A stretch of 64,000 bases of DNA, taken from assembly GCA_023653785.1 (NCBI GenBank), contig JAMKCH010044260.1, forward strand, positions 1-64,000, read 5' to 3'. The notes under the pieces are model-generated. The model was not told where the DNA came from and made no database searches. It worked only from the letters and a program-made list of their open reading frames with translations. Positions 1 through 12,303 of the stretch are shown here, one piece after another; the first letter of the stretch is position 1; the number at the start of each line of letters is the position of its first letter. The DNA is from Ophioderma brevispina (Eukaryota; Echinodermata; Ophiuroidea; Amphilepidida; Ophiodermatidae). Both the position numbers and the translations under genes were made by a program.

Positions 1-66
1 TGAACATGTTACTGGCCTTATCCCTTCTGCACCAACTAGACTAAAAACTCCTACGGACTCGCCTCT

Positions 67-2724
67 CCAGGGGTCCGTTCCCGAAAACTATGATCGTAAA
101 TTTTATTCTTACGCACGGCTTAAGATTTTGGTACGACCATGGTAGTAGCGTTCCCGACAGTGTACTTAAGATGATCGTAAGTGCATTTCTACAGTAAAAC
201 CACGACAATCTTACGTTAACATAAAACTAACCGATTAAGGTCATTCCATTCATTGATTGGGATTTAAAGGGCTGTCGGGTGCAAAAAGTCGTGAGACACT
301 TGTGGAATGTAACCATGTGGGGGGCCGATTATCATCAGGTATGAATGATTTTATTGTGTGGCATCTATAGAACTTTAATAAGTATTAAAACAACTCGGAC
401 AGGGTTCGATTGATTGTCGGTCAACTTGGTCTTGATTCGTTAATTTTTTTGTGTTCGAAGGTGTGTGTGGGTGTGTTAAACTCTTCAATATTTTTTAGTT
501 TGACTCATGGAGCTCCTTCGCTTCACTTCTTTTTCATCGTGGTTATTAATTAATTCGTTTATTATATAGAATGTTATTATAGTGACTTTTTCAGTTAGTT
601 ATAGCTCTGCTAGGGAAAGCTGTTTTTTTTTCATTTCTGACCAATGTAGATGTAATTCATCACTCTATTTCACTGTAAAAAAAAATACTGTAAATTTACA
701 GAAAAATCATGGCAGCAATTCTGCCAACGCAAATTACCGTACAATTTACAGTATACTGTAAAAATTAATTAATCAAAACGCTTAAAAACATTATATATTG
801 GTGAGTTATACAGCGATTGTTGAATGTGGGAGAATAAAAATAACACTGCGAACACACTAACTTATAGGCCTATCCACAATTCTTTTGCAGTGCATATACT
901 GTAAAATTACAGTTTGCTGTAAAATGAATCACATCAAACTGTAAAATATACAGTAAATTTGAATGAAAACCTGTAAAAGCTATATTTTTTACGGTGTTTT
1001 TGTTGCAGAATTGCTGCCAGATTTTACTGTAAAATTTACAGTATTTGTCCCTGTATATTTTAGTACTTAATGGTTATTGAAAAATTCATAGTAGTGGTAT
1101 AATAATAATGTTTGTTACCGCCATTAAATTTCGAACAGTCCCTTCAGTTTAGCTTATGTCATTATAGGCCTGGAAAATTGGAACGTACAATTTACAGTAT
1201 TTTCCTGTCATTTCCAATACAGAGTCATACTGGTTTTGGCAGTTTTACAGTAGTTCCTGTAAATGCACTGTAATTTTTTATCAGTTTTTGTTATTTTTCT
1301 TTTTGAATCAAAATTCGGGAGGGTACTTTTATATAAAGAAATATAATTAACACTCAATATCGTGTTAACATGTGCACGTAGCTCTTAACCATAACTTACA
1401 GATAAAATGTGTCACATTTTAAATTTTAATTATCATATGGCAATGAATACTAACTTGCTTGGCACCATTGACGGATTGTAAAAGGTTTTCTCAATAATTA
1501 ACATAGACTATAATAACAGATGTTTCCATGTAAATCAAATCCTGGAATTAAGATATTGTTCTTAAAATAGGATTAAGTATATATATTTTTTGTTTTATTG
1601 GTCCGGGTTCAGCATATGTTTGTATCTAAATTTTTTTTTTTTTGGACATTTAAGATTTTGGTTTTGAGCAATGAAATATTACGTTAGAGGTCAAGTTGGT
1701 CATGATCACCTACATACATAAAATATTTTCTTGTTTTACTTTGGCAAAACGGTTATAAATGGGTTTAATTTGTCCGGCATAAACCTTGATGTTAAAAGCT
1801 GCTAGCTACCCAACCCTTACTCTAAACATCCATAATGGGGTATTGATGATCCCACTCATTCATAAGACGGTACATCTCCGCGTATCTTTGTTATAGATTT
1901 CAAACAAAGCAAGGACACGTAGTGTATAGGCATATTAGTTTCGTCTTCATTATATAACATGAATAATATAGTTGTGTGTCAAAGCACACGAGCATTTTCA
2001 TGTAAGACCGTATTTCGTCGGCATTTAAAACCTTTTTAGCAAATTAACACCTTAACAAAACAATTACTTTTCTTACAAAGAGGTATATTTTTATTTAAAA
2101 AAAGGAATCAATGGTTTTGAAATTGTGAGAAAAATCGACAAGAGATAGGCCTACTAAGTCTTTCCAATAAGTTTTTGAAAATCGGTCATTGAGTGACACT
2201 GAGCAAAACAAAAAGTAACAAACAACTCACAAAACCATACCCACATACACATACACCCCCATAGGCAGGCAACACCCAAACCAACCACAAGGTCCCCCCC
2301 CGGGTCTCGTCTCGAGCATGTTCAAAAATTGTTGGAATAGTCTCCTACAATCATCTCCCATCCTCACTCCCTTGTCCAAATTCCAATAAAATCGCGAATA
2401 CTAGCTCTTCCATAATGTCCAAAATCCACTTATAATCGTTTACCATTTCAAGTCTACGTCTACTCTGAGTTGACGTAGAAATTCGCGTAACTTCACGATA
2501 ATCCTGCGATTAAGTTAAGGTTCAGGAACGCATGAACATTCGTGGAAATAGCGTACGTGCTAGTTACGATAGACGTAGAATTTTCGTAGTTTTGAAAGAA
2601 AATCTTAAGTGCCTTCTAAGTTTCGGGGAACGCAGTAAATTCGTAAGTGCGAACTTTACGCAAAGGTTGCGACAGAAAGAGGCTACGACTGCCTTACGAC
2701 CACTTTCGGGAACGGACCCCCTGG
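67..2724. mobile_element. 2.66-kb terminal-inverted-repeat DNA element, non-autonomous
   Basis: The left end reads CCAGGGGTCCGTTCCCGAAA. The right end is its inverse complement (TTTCGGGAACGGACCCCCTGG) with one extra base. Sequence just inside both ends shares TACG/CGTA-rich subterminal motifs. No transposase ORF is visible; the short ORFs at 2532-2762 and 2762-3001 are not recognisable. The CAGGGG-type end recalls hAT-like elements, but I see no clear 8-bp target duplication, so the superfamily is uncertain. A smaller MITE is nested at 683-1046. Confidence 0.55.
683..1046. mobile_element. MITE with ~45-bp inverted ends (ACTGTAAATTTACAG family)
   Basis: The left end (AAATACTGTAAATTTACAG, then GGCAGCAATTCTGCC) is the inverse complement of the right end (GGCAGAATTGCTGCC on the other strand, then TTTACAGTATTT) with a few mismatches. 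The interior is AT-rich, carries more CTGTAAA motifs and has no ORF. Similar TACTGTAAATTTACAG ends are common in hAT-type MITEs of aquatic animals. It lies inside the larger 67-2724 element. Confidence 0.75.
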
Positions 2725-5589
2725 TGAATGGTATCACTATACCAAGGAAGGGCGAGCTCTGATGGTATGGTCTTCAGTGAAAAAGGACAAAGTTCACAAG
2801 AACAATAATGTGGATGACGATTCACGTAAAGTTAGTCAGAAACATAGGATAAACACTAGGACAAGGATGACCTCAGACCCAAGAGGTCATCTCTCCTCGC
2901 CCCGTCTTGTGCATTTTGTGCAAATTCACCATACCTTTTCTAATTTACGGCATGACAGATGGGAAACTCGAAACTCATCTACAACGGCGGCCAAAAATTA
3001 ATTTTGCAATAATTAAATTTAATTTTGTGTTTTAGTCCTTATTTCCTTCTGTTGTCTATCTCTGATTTTGATAAACTAATAATCACAAAGCATATTGGAA
3101 TCATCGCAATCAGCCCGTACGCGTATACGGAAAGAAGAAACGTTTTTCAAGGAGAGCATTAAATTGTTGCACGTCAAGATCACGGAAATTACGTGAAGTT
3201 TAAGGGGGGGGGGTGGTAATGGTCTGAAGCGTGAACTTGAAATGATTTTTTTTTTCTCAACTTTTCCTAAATAGTGGTATATAAGTTATATCTCATATTT
3301 AGCCCATGTCACAAAGTTGATTAAAATCCATGGAAAATTTTTGCTCTGGTTGCCATGGTAACCCCGTAAGGCCTCTGATTGGCTAAACACTAGAACGAAT
3401 GTAACTAAATTACTAAACATATGCTACTTGTACTGAACTTGGTGACATAATGCAGAGTAAATACGGAGTAACCATGACGCCGGATTTTAATACCGTTGCC
3501 ACTGGCACACCGGCAATCGCCAATCGCCTACTTTCATGGCGTAATTTGGAATTTGGCAGAGGAACACAATTTTGAAAATCGCCTTCATGGTTCCACTCGG
3601 CCTATATGTGCTTTACTATGTGGCCAAATTTCATGTTTTCATAGCATGTAACGTTTTCTAGTTACGTTCGTGCTCGTTTTGGATGTTTCGTATTTTTAAC
3701 TAAACGAGTTATAGGCTCGAAAACATTTAGACAAATTGAGGCGCTTTTGATGTGCAATAGTTGGAATTATTTTTTTTAAATTTCATTTTAGACTGAATTT
3801 CATAATTATTCCTGAAAGAATCATCGAAATAGGTGCATCCATTGTCCTGTAATTAATTTTTAAAATAATTTTCTTAACTATCGCACGCAGGGAGAAAAAC
3901 AAAAAATAACATAAAAATCACTTACCCAGTGACATTTAAATAACTTTAAATTATGGAAGGCTACTATCAGTATTTATATACTTTCAACTTAGCCCAAAAT
4001 GAATGTTGTTATAGTTCATAAATAAATCTTTTAGAATATCTTAAATATAACCCCTTGAAATTTTTTCACATGATAAAATAGAGGAGATTATGCATTTTTG
4101 GCAAATTCGGACACTACTTGACTTTGATCAGCCATACTCGGGAACCCGAATGTACGATTGCATCGAATAAAACGCATTTTGTAGATTACATCTCACAATT
4201 TAGCCATTGCACTTATCTCATTTTTCTGATTATAACAATTTTTTATCATATTCAGACCCATACTCCCCCCTTAACATACTTTATAGTGGCTTGTTGTTTC
4301 TCATACCGTATAGTGCATATGACAATTCGATGGTCCGAATACAGCAAGGAAGAACAGGATACAATCATCCTGAATGATTTCTCGTCAAACGATTTATTAC
4401 TAAATCCAAGAGTATGCTCAATGCTTTGTATGACGGAAACGTGTTAAAACACAAATGCACAAAATAGTGAAAGAACTTTTAGTGTCCCTGTTAACCCCCT
4501 GAATTAGAGATTTGTCACCATACGTTACGAGTGGCATAAGCCTACTAAGTACTGGAACCTACCTAAATCCTGAACAACACCTAATGTACTCACAGAAGTT
4601 ATTAATGTCAAATTTGTAAACGAGTTTATTTAATCGTATCATCTGATGTATGTCTTGAATATTGCCCACATCTCAATTTTACAGGCCTCATACAAACTAT
4701 GACTATTTTGCACGTTCTTCTTCACAATTCTAGGAGAAATGTCACTTTGTACTTAGTATATTAGTAAAATCCTCAATAGCAAAGTAAACTTTCAATAAAC
4801 CCCACTACTTTGCTGACATAATTGTCTATTCTAAAAGATTCGACTGGCCAATTGTCCAGAGAATACAGCCTGAACCAAAAAGCTTGAACTGCTGGTGGTA
4901 TTCACCACTCAAAATATGGTTCCCATGCTACTAGTGAAGGGGCCTATGTAAAATTTGGGAATTTCCTGTTAATTATTGCACCACTATCAAAACGTTGATC
5001 TACTGGGTCTGACTATTCAGAAAACGATATTGCCATTTTTTCCGTTGAACTTAGTGAACATTGACCCACGGTCAAAGGTTTAAATGGTCATACTCTCCAA
5101 GTAAATCGACCTTGGTACCAAATGTGGCAAATTTCACAACATTGTATATTATATCATTTGTTATGTGACCTTTTTGTTTACTTGTTTAAGCAAATAACCT
5201 AATTAGAGACCATATAAATGCATAAAATAGCCTTTATGCAGACCCCATTCCTGTCCAAAGACGAGTAGACCTCAATTTGGCCATGCAGCATCTGCAACCC
5301 TACTCTGCTTGAAATGTAGAATAAGCCTACACACACCCTATTATTTCTTGCTATTAAATACTGGGGTACTTAAAGTAAACCAGTTTTTTGAACAAGGTGC
5401 AACAGAAATGGTCAATGTAACGACATAACCAAATCCATGGAACGAAATCGTCGTTATTAACCGTGAAAAACCACTACGCTCTTCAGCGACAAAAAGTATT
5501 TCTACTCGTTATCTTAGTCCTCAGTCACATGTTGATGTTTTTAATTATCTTTTCCATCCAGAGACCATGATAGTCTCGTCTAAAACAAA
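2725..5589. other. Anonymous spacer, no supported gene
   Basis: AT-rich sequence with only short ORFs. The 109-codon ORF at 4118-4447 has no recognisable domain and codon use like the surrounding sequence. The only site of note is the palindrome at 3349-3362, listed separately. Confidence 0.6.
3349..3382. promoter_or_regulatory. Candidate RFX X-box followed by an inverted CCAAT box
   Basis: GTTGCCATGGTAAC at 3349-3362 is a full palindromic match to the X-box bound by RFX factors, which drive ciliary genes. ATTGG, an inverted CCAAT box, follows at 3378-3382. No convincing exon lies downstream, so this may be a chance match or part of an unrecognised repeat. Confidence 0.3.
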
Positions 5590-6440
5590 ATCAAGTTAGC
5601 TCACCAATAGGAGCCCGGGGAGGTGGGGGGGTCCAAGTTGGTTTGGGTAGGGAACATGCCTCCGACAGTCTGCGAGTAGGACCCATAAGCTCATACCATT
5701 GTTTTGCCAAAAAAAGGACCCGTAGCTATACCAGAGATGCACATTTTGGGCCCAAATTAACCAAAATTGCCCTTTTTCCTCATAATTTGACATTTTAAGC
5801 AAATTTGGACCATTTCAGATTGAGGAAATTGTACAAATTTTCCAACAATATTAGAAAATTGGGGGCGCACTATTTTCCAAAAGGTATTTGCGAGAAAATA
5901 AAGAAATTTTTGAAAAAAACGACCCATTGCCATACCAAAATTGACATGAAAAAAGGGGCCAGTGTATATCCAGAAGGCTAAAATGAGAACTGTCTGTGGC
6001 AAGTCTCCGTAGGGTCATTTATGTTGAGAATCCCCCCAGGCTATAATACCAACCCCGTGCATAATAGGCTCCAATAAAAAAGCCCATCTTAGGTTAAACA
6101 AAGTTGTGTTACACAGTTTGTAAAAATGTGCAAGACAAACTTGTGATTCTCTTCATTTGTAGGGTTTTATCCTTTTCCTGGAGAAACCTGTTAAGATGAT
6201 GGGTTCATCATACACTGTTACGTTGTATTGGCATACGCTCTCTAAAGTATATAGCACATCTTAGTATATTGCTGAAATGTTAATGTTTGTGTGTCCAGAA
6301 TGGTGCACTGTTGCATTTTAGGGAAAGGTCATTTTGATGCCAAAAGACTAAGACGGGGGAAACCAATTTTAAACTCTTTGCAGTATGCCAATAGTCACGA
6401 GTGAGATCTACTTGTACAGAAGCTATTCAAAATCATACCA
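5590..6440. other. Probable old interspersed repeat, then anonymous sequence
   Basis: The stretch begins with a G-rich end (CCCGGGGAGGTGGGGGG near 5613) and has a C-rich patch near 6030. It reads like the 'CCCGGGG-ended' repeats seen near 7400, 22250 and 48010, but no second full copy is present for comparison. The ORFs on the minus strand show no domain. Confidence 0.3.
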
Positions 6441-6522
6441 CTAGCTTTTGAGTTTTGTATGAAGGTGGATGGCACTGCAGTATGGAGATGGAGAATATCC
6501 GGAGATCAGCAGCGGTTGCCGT

Positions 6523-6578
6523 CACACACCACACACAAACACCCACACCACACAACACACACACACCACACGCACACA

Positions 6579-6609
<31 letters not shown>

Positions 6610-6623
6610 ACACACACACACCC
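6523..6623. repeat. (AC)n microsatellite
   Basis: About 100 bp of imperfect AC dinucleotide repeats with occasional CC and AA interruptions. Every overlapping ORF in this area (Thr/His-rich on plus, Cys/Val-rich on minus) is low-complexity translation of this tract. Confidence 0.95.
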
Positions 6624-6800
6624 ACAAATCCCAAAAGGGCAAAAGGTCCACTTCTTTGTGATTGATTTTGCCATTAAAATGATCCAAAGTGTTGAGAATT
6701 TGACAAGTCCACTTTTAGTGATGGGATGTTCAAAAAAGACCATTCAAGGGGTTAGTCTGCTTTTACCAAAAAGTCCATATTTTCATAGTACCGCACCTTC

Positions 6801-7005
6801 TACACTCCAAAAAATGTTGAGTAAAAAAAGTCACAGCTCTTAATGTTGAGTAAAATCTTAGTCAAAGTTGAGTAAACCTTACACAAAGCTGAGTATATTT
6901 TACCCAACAATGACTAAGATTTAGTCAACAATTACTAAGATTTTACTCAACATTAAGAGCTGTGACATTTTTACTCAACATGAGTAAAATAAATTTTACA
7001 GTGTA
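6801..7005. mobile_element. Hairpin MITE, 205 bp, GTTGAGTAAAA type
   Basis: The two arms form an almost perfect inverted repeat. Left: GTTGAGTAAAA, then GTCACAGCTCTTAATGTTGA, then GTAAAATCTTAGT. The right arm is the inverse complement. Ends are TACACTCCAAAAAAT and ATTTTACAGTGTA, a diverged terminal pair. No coding potential. A transcript of this segment would fold into one long hairpin. Confidence 0.8.
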
Positions 7006-7803
7006 AATAAGGAGTTTCAAAAAGTACCGTAAACAAGTACAATTAATAATTTTATCGTTCTAAAAAGCACCCCTAAACAAGTATGGTAAGTGTAAAATCC
7101 TACCCTTAGTAAGTATTGGCAATATTTGACCCTAAGCAAGTAGAAATTTGTTTCTTTGCAGGCTATACTGAATAGCTCATTTACACAAATTGAGCCAAAT
7201 ACGATACAAACTCGATAAACAAAGCATACCCTAAAGTAAGTCAAGTCCCGGTTCAAGTGTGAAAAGTACACCTTTTTTCCAGATTTCAGTATTTTTGCTA
7301 CCCTTTTCACCTAACGTATGTATCGTGCACAATCTTGAAAAAATACCCCTTTTACGTGTTTCTTTGGTCGCGCATAATATCCCTTTATCAATGACCAGTG
7401 ATCCCCCGGGCTCTGGATGGAAAGAATAATTAAAACATCACACATGTGACTGAGACTGAAGATATAACTAGTATACTAACTTTTGTCTCTGTAGTGCGAA
7501 TCGTGTTTGTTTCACGGTTATAACAGCAATCCATTCCATGTATTTGGTATATTATCAACCATTTTCTCTTGCACATTTTCATGAAACAATTTGGTTTACT
7601 TAGCCATGGGCATTAATAGCAAGGTATAGTACTGTGGGGGTTGTGTAGGGTTCACTATACATTGTGCAAACACATGAGGCCTAACTCTTGCTTTGGTCAG
7701 GTCTGGAGTCTGAATAATGGCAAATTTATGCATATTATTGTCTCTCATTAGCTTATTTGCATATAACAAGAAAACAAAAGCTCAAGTAACAAAATATATA
7801 TCA

Positions 7804-9014
7804 TCTATATATTAATACCGGTGGTCTGTCTGTCTATCTGTCTGTATGTCTGTTTGTCTGAACGCGTCTATTTTCTCGGAGAACGAGGGTCGCATGGTCC
7901 TGACACTTGGTGGGTGGGTGCCCCTTGACCGAACGAAGACCGAGTTTGTATTGGTTAGTGGACCAAAGGTCATCGGGGTCATTCGAGGTCAAAAGAGGTC
8001 AAATGGACTGCGTCTATTTGCTCGGAGACCGAGGGTCGCATGTTCCTGAAACTTGGTGGGTGGGTGCCCCTTGACTGAACGAAGACAGAGTTTGTATTGG
8101 TTAGTAGATTAAAGGTCATCGGGGTCATTCGAGGTCAAAAGAGGTCAAATGGGGTAAACGTTGGTGTATGGACAGGAAACTTGGAGAGTAAGGTCGATTG
8201 TTGATGCCAAAAAATGTTAAGGTCACGACAAGGTAATTCAAGGTCAAATGAGGTCAAAGCCTATTTTCTCGGAGACCGAGGGTTGCATGTTCCTGAAACT
8301 TGGTGGGTGAGTAGCCCTTGATCTTCCGAAGACCGAGTTTGTATTGGTTAGTGAATGGAGTAAACTTTGGTGTATCCAGACGAAACTTGGTGGGCGGGGT
8401 TGTTGTTGATGCCGAAAATATTAACAGTCATGACAAGGTCATCAGGGGTCGTCAAAGTCAAAGGAGGTCAAATGGGGTAAACTTGTATCTCCAAACGAAA
8501 CTTGGCGGGCGGGGTTGATTGTTGATGCCGAAACAGAAAATATTAAAAGTCAATGACACGGTCATCCGGGTCCATTCAAAAGGTCGAATGAGGTCAAATG
8601 GGGGGTAAACTTTGGTATATCCAAACGAAACTTGGCGGGCGGGGTGATTGTTGATGCGACGGAAAATGTTAAAGGTCATGACAAGGTCATCAGTGGTGGT
8701 CATTCAAGGTCCAAAGAGGTCAATAGGGTAAACATTGGGTATGGGAATGAAACTTGCCGAGAGTGGGGTTGATGGTGGATGGACAACATCTTAAAGGTCA
8801 CGACAAGGTCATCAGGGGTCATTAAGGTCAAAGGATGAAAATGGGGTTAAAACGTTGGTGTATGGACATGAAACTGGGAGGGTGGGTCGATTGTTGATGG
8901 GCCGAAAATTTAAAAGGTCATGACAAGTTCATCAGGGGTCATCAAGGTCAAAGAATAGCGAAACCCAAGGGTCATTCAAGCTAGGTGCTCGCGAAAACCC
9001 GGGGACCCGCCCTA
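7804..9014. repeat. Helitron-like interspersed repeat with internal ~110-bp tandem units carrying AGGTCA direct repeats
   Basis: It starts with TCTATATATTAATACC and a GTCT/GTCTGT tract, and ends with a GC-rich degenerate stem (GGTGCTCGCG ... CCCGGGGACCCGCC) followed by CTAG, as Helitron-type ends do. In between, roughly nine diverged units alternate 'AAACTTGGTGGGTGGG', 'GTTGATTGTTGATGCC' and 'GACAAGGTCATC', plus paired AGGTCA hexamers. No Rep/helicase ORF is present, so it is non-autonomous. The base after CTAG is A rather than the expected T, so the exact 3' end is uncertain. Confidence 0.5.
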
Positions 9015-9249
9015 GATACAATTATTTCCTTGTAAAGGTTGCCCACAGTTTTGGTACCAAGGTCTCGCTATTATTTGGACGACTATGACGTTTTGACCTT
9101 TGAATCGTGTTCAAGTTCACTAAAAGATAACGGAAAAAACTGGCAACATTGTTTTTCTGAATAGTCCAGAGACCCTTAGAAGTACATTTATGTGGTTTGC
9201 CAACCAATTATCATGACACTTCTAAAATCACTTCTGGAGAACATAGGCC

Positions 9250-11160
9250 CCTCCACTATAATATCGCTTGCCTACGCCGCCAGAAGAAACCGCATAGAGG
9301 TAAATAGCTTTGTATGATAAACACCTACACCATCTCAATATCAAAACCACTGCTAACATCTGTATCCTGACTGGCACTTTTAACCGCCATCATCATGAAT
9401 GTTTGGACAGCATATCTCCACTGATGGTCGAAGGCAATGGCTGCTTCATTCACGATCTGACCAAAATTTGTTTCTTCTGGAGCCACTAATCAACTTGACA
9501 ACCAACCTAGAAACGCATCTTTAGGTTTCTAGATCTTGCTTCTCTCTTCTCCCAGTCTCCCTTGGTCCACGCTTTAAACATCAGACCACTACCGTGTCAA
9601 ATCAACACAGAAAGCCTCCCCGTTATCTGATTCCAGCAAGGCAAGTCTGGCTGTAAAGAAAAGCTGACTGGAATAGACGGGCGGTTCTATATTTAGCAAC
9701 TCCATGGATATCTACTTTATAAGAGACCTGCCCAATATAATCATTTGAAATGCCGCCAATACTATTAGTGACGCCATGCAAGAATTAATACCATAAGAGG
9801 TGATCAAGGTCCGTGAACATTGCAGAAGGTGGAACGAAGGCTCAACAAGCCCCTAACGAAACGCCAGTGCTGGAGACGTTGGCAACTCTGGAACCACCGA
9901 AGCTCGCCTAATTTACAACAAGGCTAAACCGAGTACACATCTACTTGCATAAAAGCTGCTTCACTTAAAAGATCGTCAGATGATAAAATTACAGAGACCT
10001 GCCAACTGGATCCAGGTAGGTGGTATGGACAGCTCGTCCGCTAATGGTAAAGGATGCATCCGAAACCCAGTCCTTTAAATCAGGCAACTCAACATACCCC
10101 TCTCTGGCCGAGGAGAAAGCTAATGTTTTGGCGACTTTCTTCAGTGAATGTCTACCATTCCACTGCTGAAAAGACCACCCGTCTCCTCCAGCCTATCATC
10201 AGAGAACTACCTAAGCTGTGCAATATTGTGTTCTTGCCAAGAAAGGCAAGGAAACAACCGTTGAAACTACAGAGTTCACAAAGCCCCAACCAGATGACAT
10301 CCCACCCAGCCATCGTTTTGTGAAATGCTTCCCCAGAACTTGAGGTTCCACTGGCATGTCTCTTTCTTCCAATTTGCTATGATAAGGCACCTGCCAGGAT
10401 GTGGAAATGAGAATGAAGTCATCCCATGTTAAGAGATCAGGTGGAAAAGTATTCGCCTAGTAACTATCGGCCGATCTCCTTGCTATCCATAATATCCAAG
10501 GTAATGGAGAGACTGATCTATGAAATGTGCCTCCACTTGTTACAACATTCATTGATATCAAATATACCATCGGCTTTATGCCGGCCATTTTACATCTATC
10601 CCAAACTGACCTGTTTCCATGCATCACTAATTCCATCAATGCCAGAGAGATTTTTCCCCGTACCTCGATATTTAGAATGCATTTGACAGAATGTGGCAAT
10701 CCTAGTCTATGGCCAAGCTTTCTGCCTTATGGTTCACAGATAAGTTCCTGAAATTGGCTGCAGGTCTACGTGCGCGACCGCTCCCTCAGAGTCAACCTAA
10801 ACGGTAGGGCATTAAAGCAGAAGTCGAACAATGCAGGCCTACCACAAGCCTCAGTCCTCGGCCCTTGACGCCAGCACAAGAATTAGCCTGAATCCATCGA
10901 TCATCTACGCACACGATGCCACCCAACAACACAAAAACTTAATGACCTTCCTAAAGTTAAAAGAGGACAAATCCAGATACTGGCCTCTCTCACAATATTT
11001 TTGCAGGAAATCGAGTCTTGGGATCTTCATGGGATGTACGATTGGTGGCTGCCAAGTGTAAACTGTAACCATATCAAGCAATAAAGACCCTACTCTACCG
11101 CTATTAAAGTCTCTCTTCTTTAGAACAATCTGGAAGTGGTCTGCAAGCCCATCAGTCATT
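9250..11160 (+). pseudogene. Decayed non-LTR retrotransposon (CR1/Jockey-like reverse transcriptase)
   Basis: Reverse-transcriptase landmarks appear in order on the plus strand but in different frames. NYRPISLLSIISKVMERLI begins at 10462 (RT block 1/2). GLPQASVLGP (canonical GLPQGSVLGP) is at about 10834-10863. YAHDAT at 10906 replaces the catalytic YADD, with the first Asp changed to His. Upstream, 9840-9930 contains a Trp/Arg-rich stretch and 'RLIYNKAK', typical of the linker before RT in this group. Multiple frameshifts and stops and the altered catalytic Asp make it inactive. The 5' and 3' limits are approximate; neither a poly-A nor a target duplication was identified. Confidence 0.75.
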
Positions 11161-12303
11161 TGTTTTCCAATTCAAAATGCCCATTTGTCTCTATTAGATT
11201 GCTAGTGTCAGGCTATCAACACCTATATTATTTTTTTAAAAAAACTTACCACTAAGAATTTTACAGTGGTCTTGAAGATGGTATTTAAACTCTTCTAGAC
11301 TTTTTTTAAAAATCCGGATCCCGTCTTTTATTAGTAAACAAAACACAAAATATCATCATTTCTTGACAACTACGCTTACGGCTGTAAAGCCCTAGCTACT
11401 TACGGGGTCTTACTACAACAATTTCCAAATCCAAAGTGGAAAAATGGACTTTGAATGACAAATAGGTGGCCCGATTTGTGTACCTTTTGAAGAAATCGCT
11501 GAGAGTGGCTTTAATTGGTTTGTCACTCTGCAATTACGATGGTGATGGAATCTTGTATAGACAGAACTTGAGATTTTCAGTCGTCGAGACGCTTACACAA
11601 TAGATATAGTGAGATATTTGATTTATCAAAGATACTCCAGAGTTGTTAAAATAAAACCGCAGTACTATATCGCTTAACCCAGTGTTTAATTGGATACCCT
11701 CCACTTGAAAAGTTTTAGAAATAAGACTCAAGCTCACAAACATTCAAATTTTGTTCTTTAAATTTGGAACTGTATTTACGAAGATTTTTTTTTTTCGTTT
11801 TTTTTTATTTATCTATTGCTTTCAATCTTTGAATCTCTTTAAATTATAGATTTTGCTTCAAATCGATGACATGCGTAAATTGACCACAGGAAAGTTTAGA
11901 TGTCAGAAGGTCTCAATTGGTTGTATCAGTGTCTACAAAAACCCGAGTTGTGAATCAACCAGCCCCAGCTGCACAACATTGACGGCATCGCTGCAAAATT
12001 GTATCACGGTAAAACACCTCATCTGAGATTCATATTGCAAGATTTTCTGCTAAATATTTGAAAGGATTGCAATTTGAAATCTAAATTCAGCTTATTATTG
12101 GGAAGGCTCTGAACTCAAAATTTCTATGAGCTATCAATTGCTATTGTACTCTTTACTACATACATATCCTGTTTTAAATGTCACGGAATTTCGTAAGAAA
12201 AGAATACTAAATATATTTAGAGCCTATCATGAACGTTGTGAAAATTGCTTTACTAAACTAGTCCTTATTTCAATCAAAAGGACGGGTTTTTCATCATGAC
12301 CAC
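11161..12303. other. Spacer upstream of LRR-GPCR 2
   Basis: AT-rich, with no ORF of note and poly-T tracts near 11790. One 119-bp segment (11890-12008) is flanked by AG and GT and encodes a cysteine-rich peptide; it is discussed as a finding. No TATA box or initiator could be assigned to the downstream receptor with any confidence. Confidence 0.5.

Noticed and set aside
4118..4447. 109-codon plus ORF with a hydrophobic middle
   Set aside because: No recognisable motif, no gene context, and composition equal to flanking spacer.
6433..6843. Five overlapping His/Thr-rich or Cys/Val-rich ORFs
   Set aside because: They are centred on the AC dinucleotide tract.
9022..9207. Small minus ORF beside the Helitron-like repeat, considered as a Rep remnant
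   Set aside because: No Rep or helicase motif is visible; only 61 codons.
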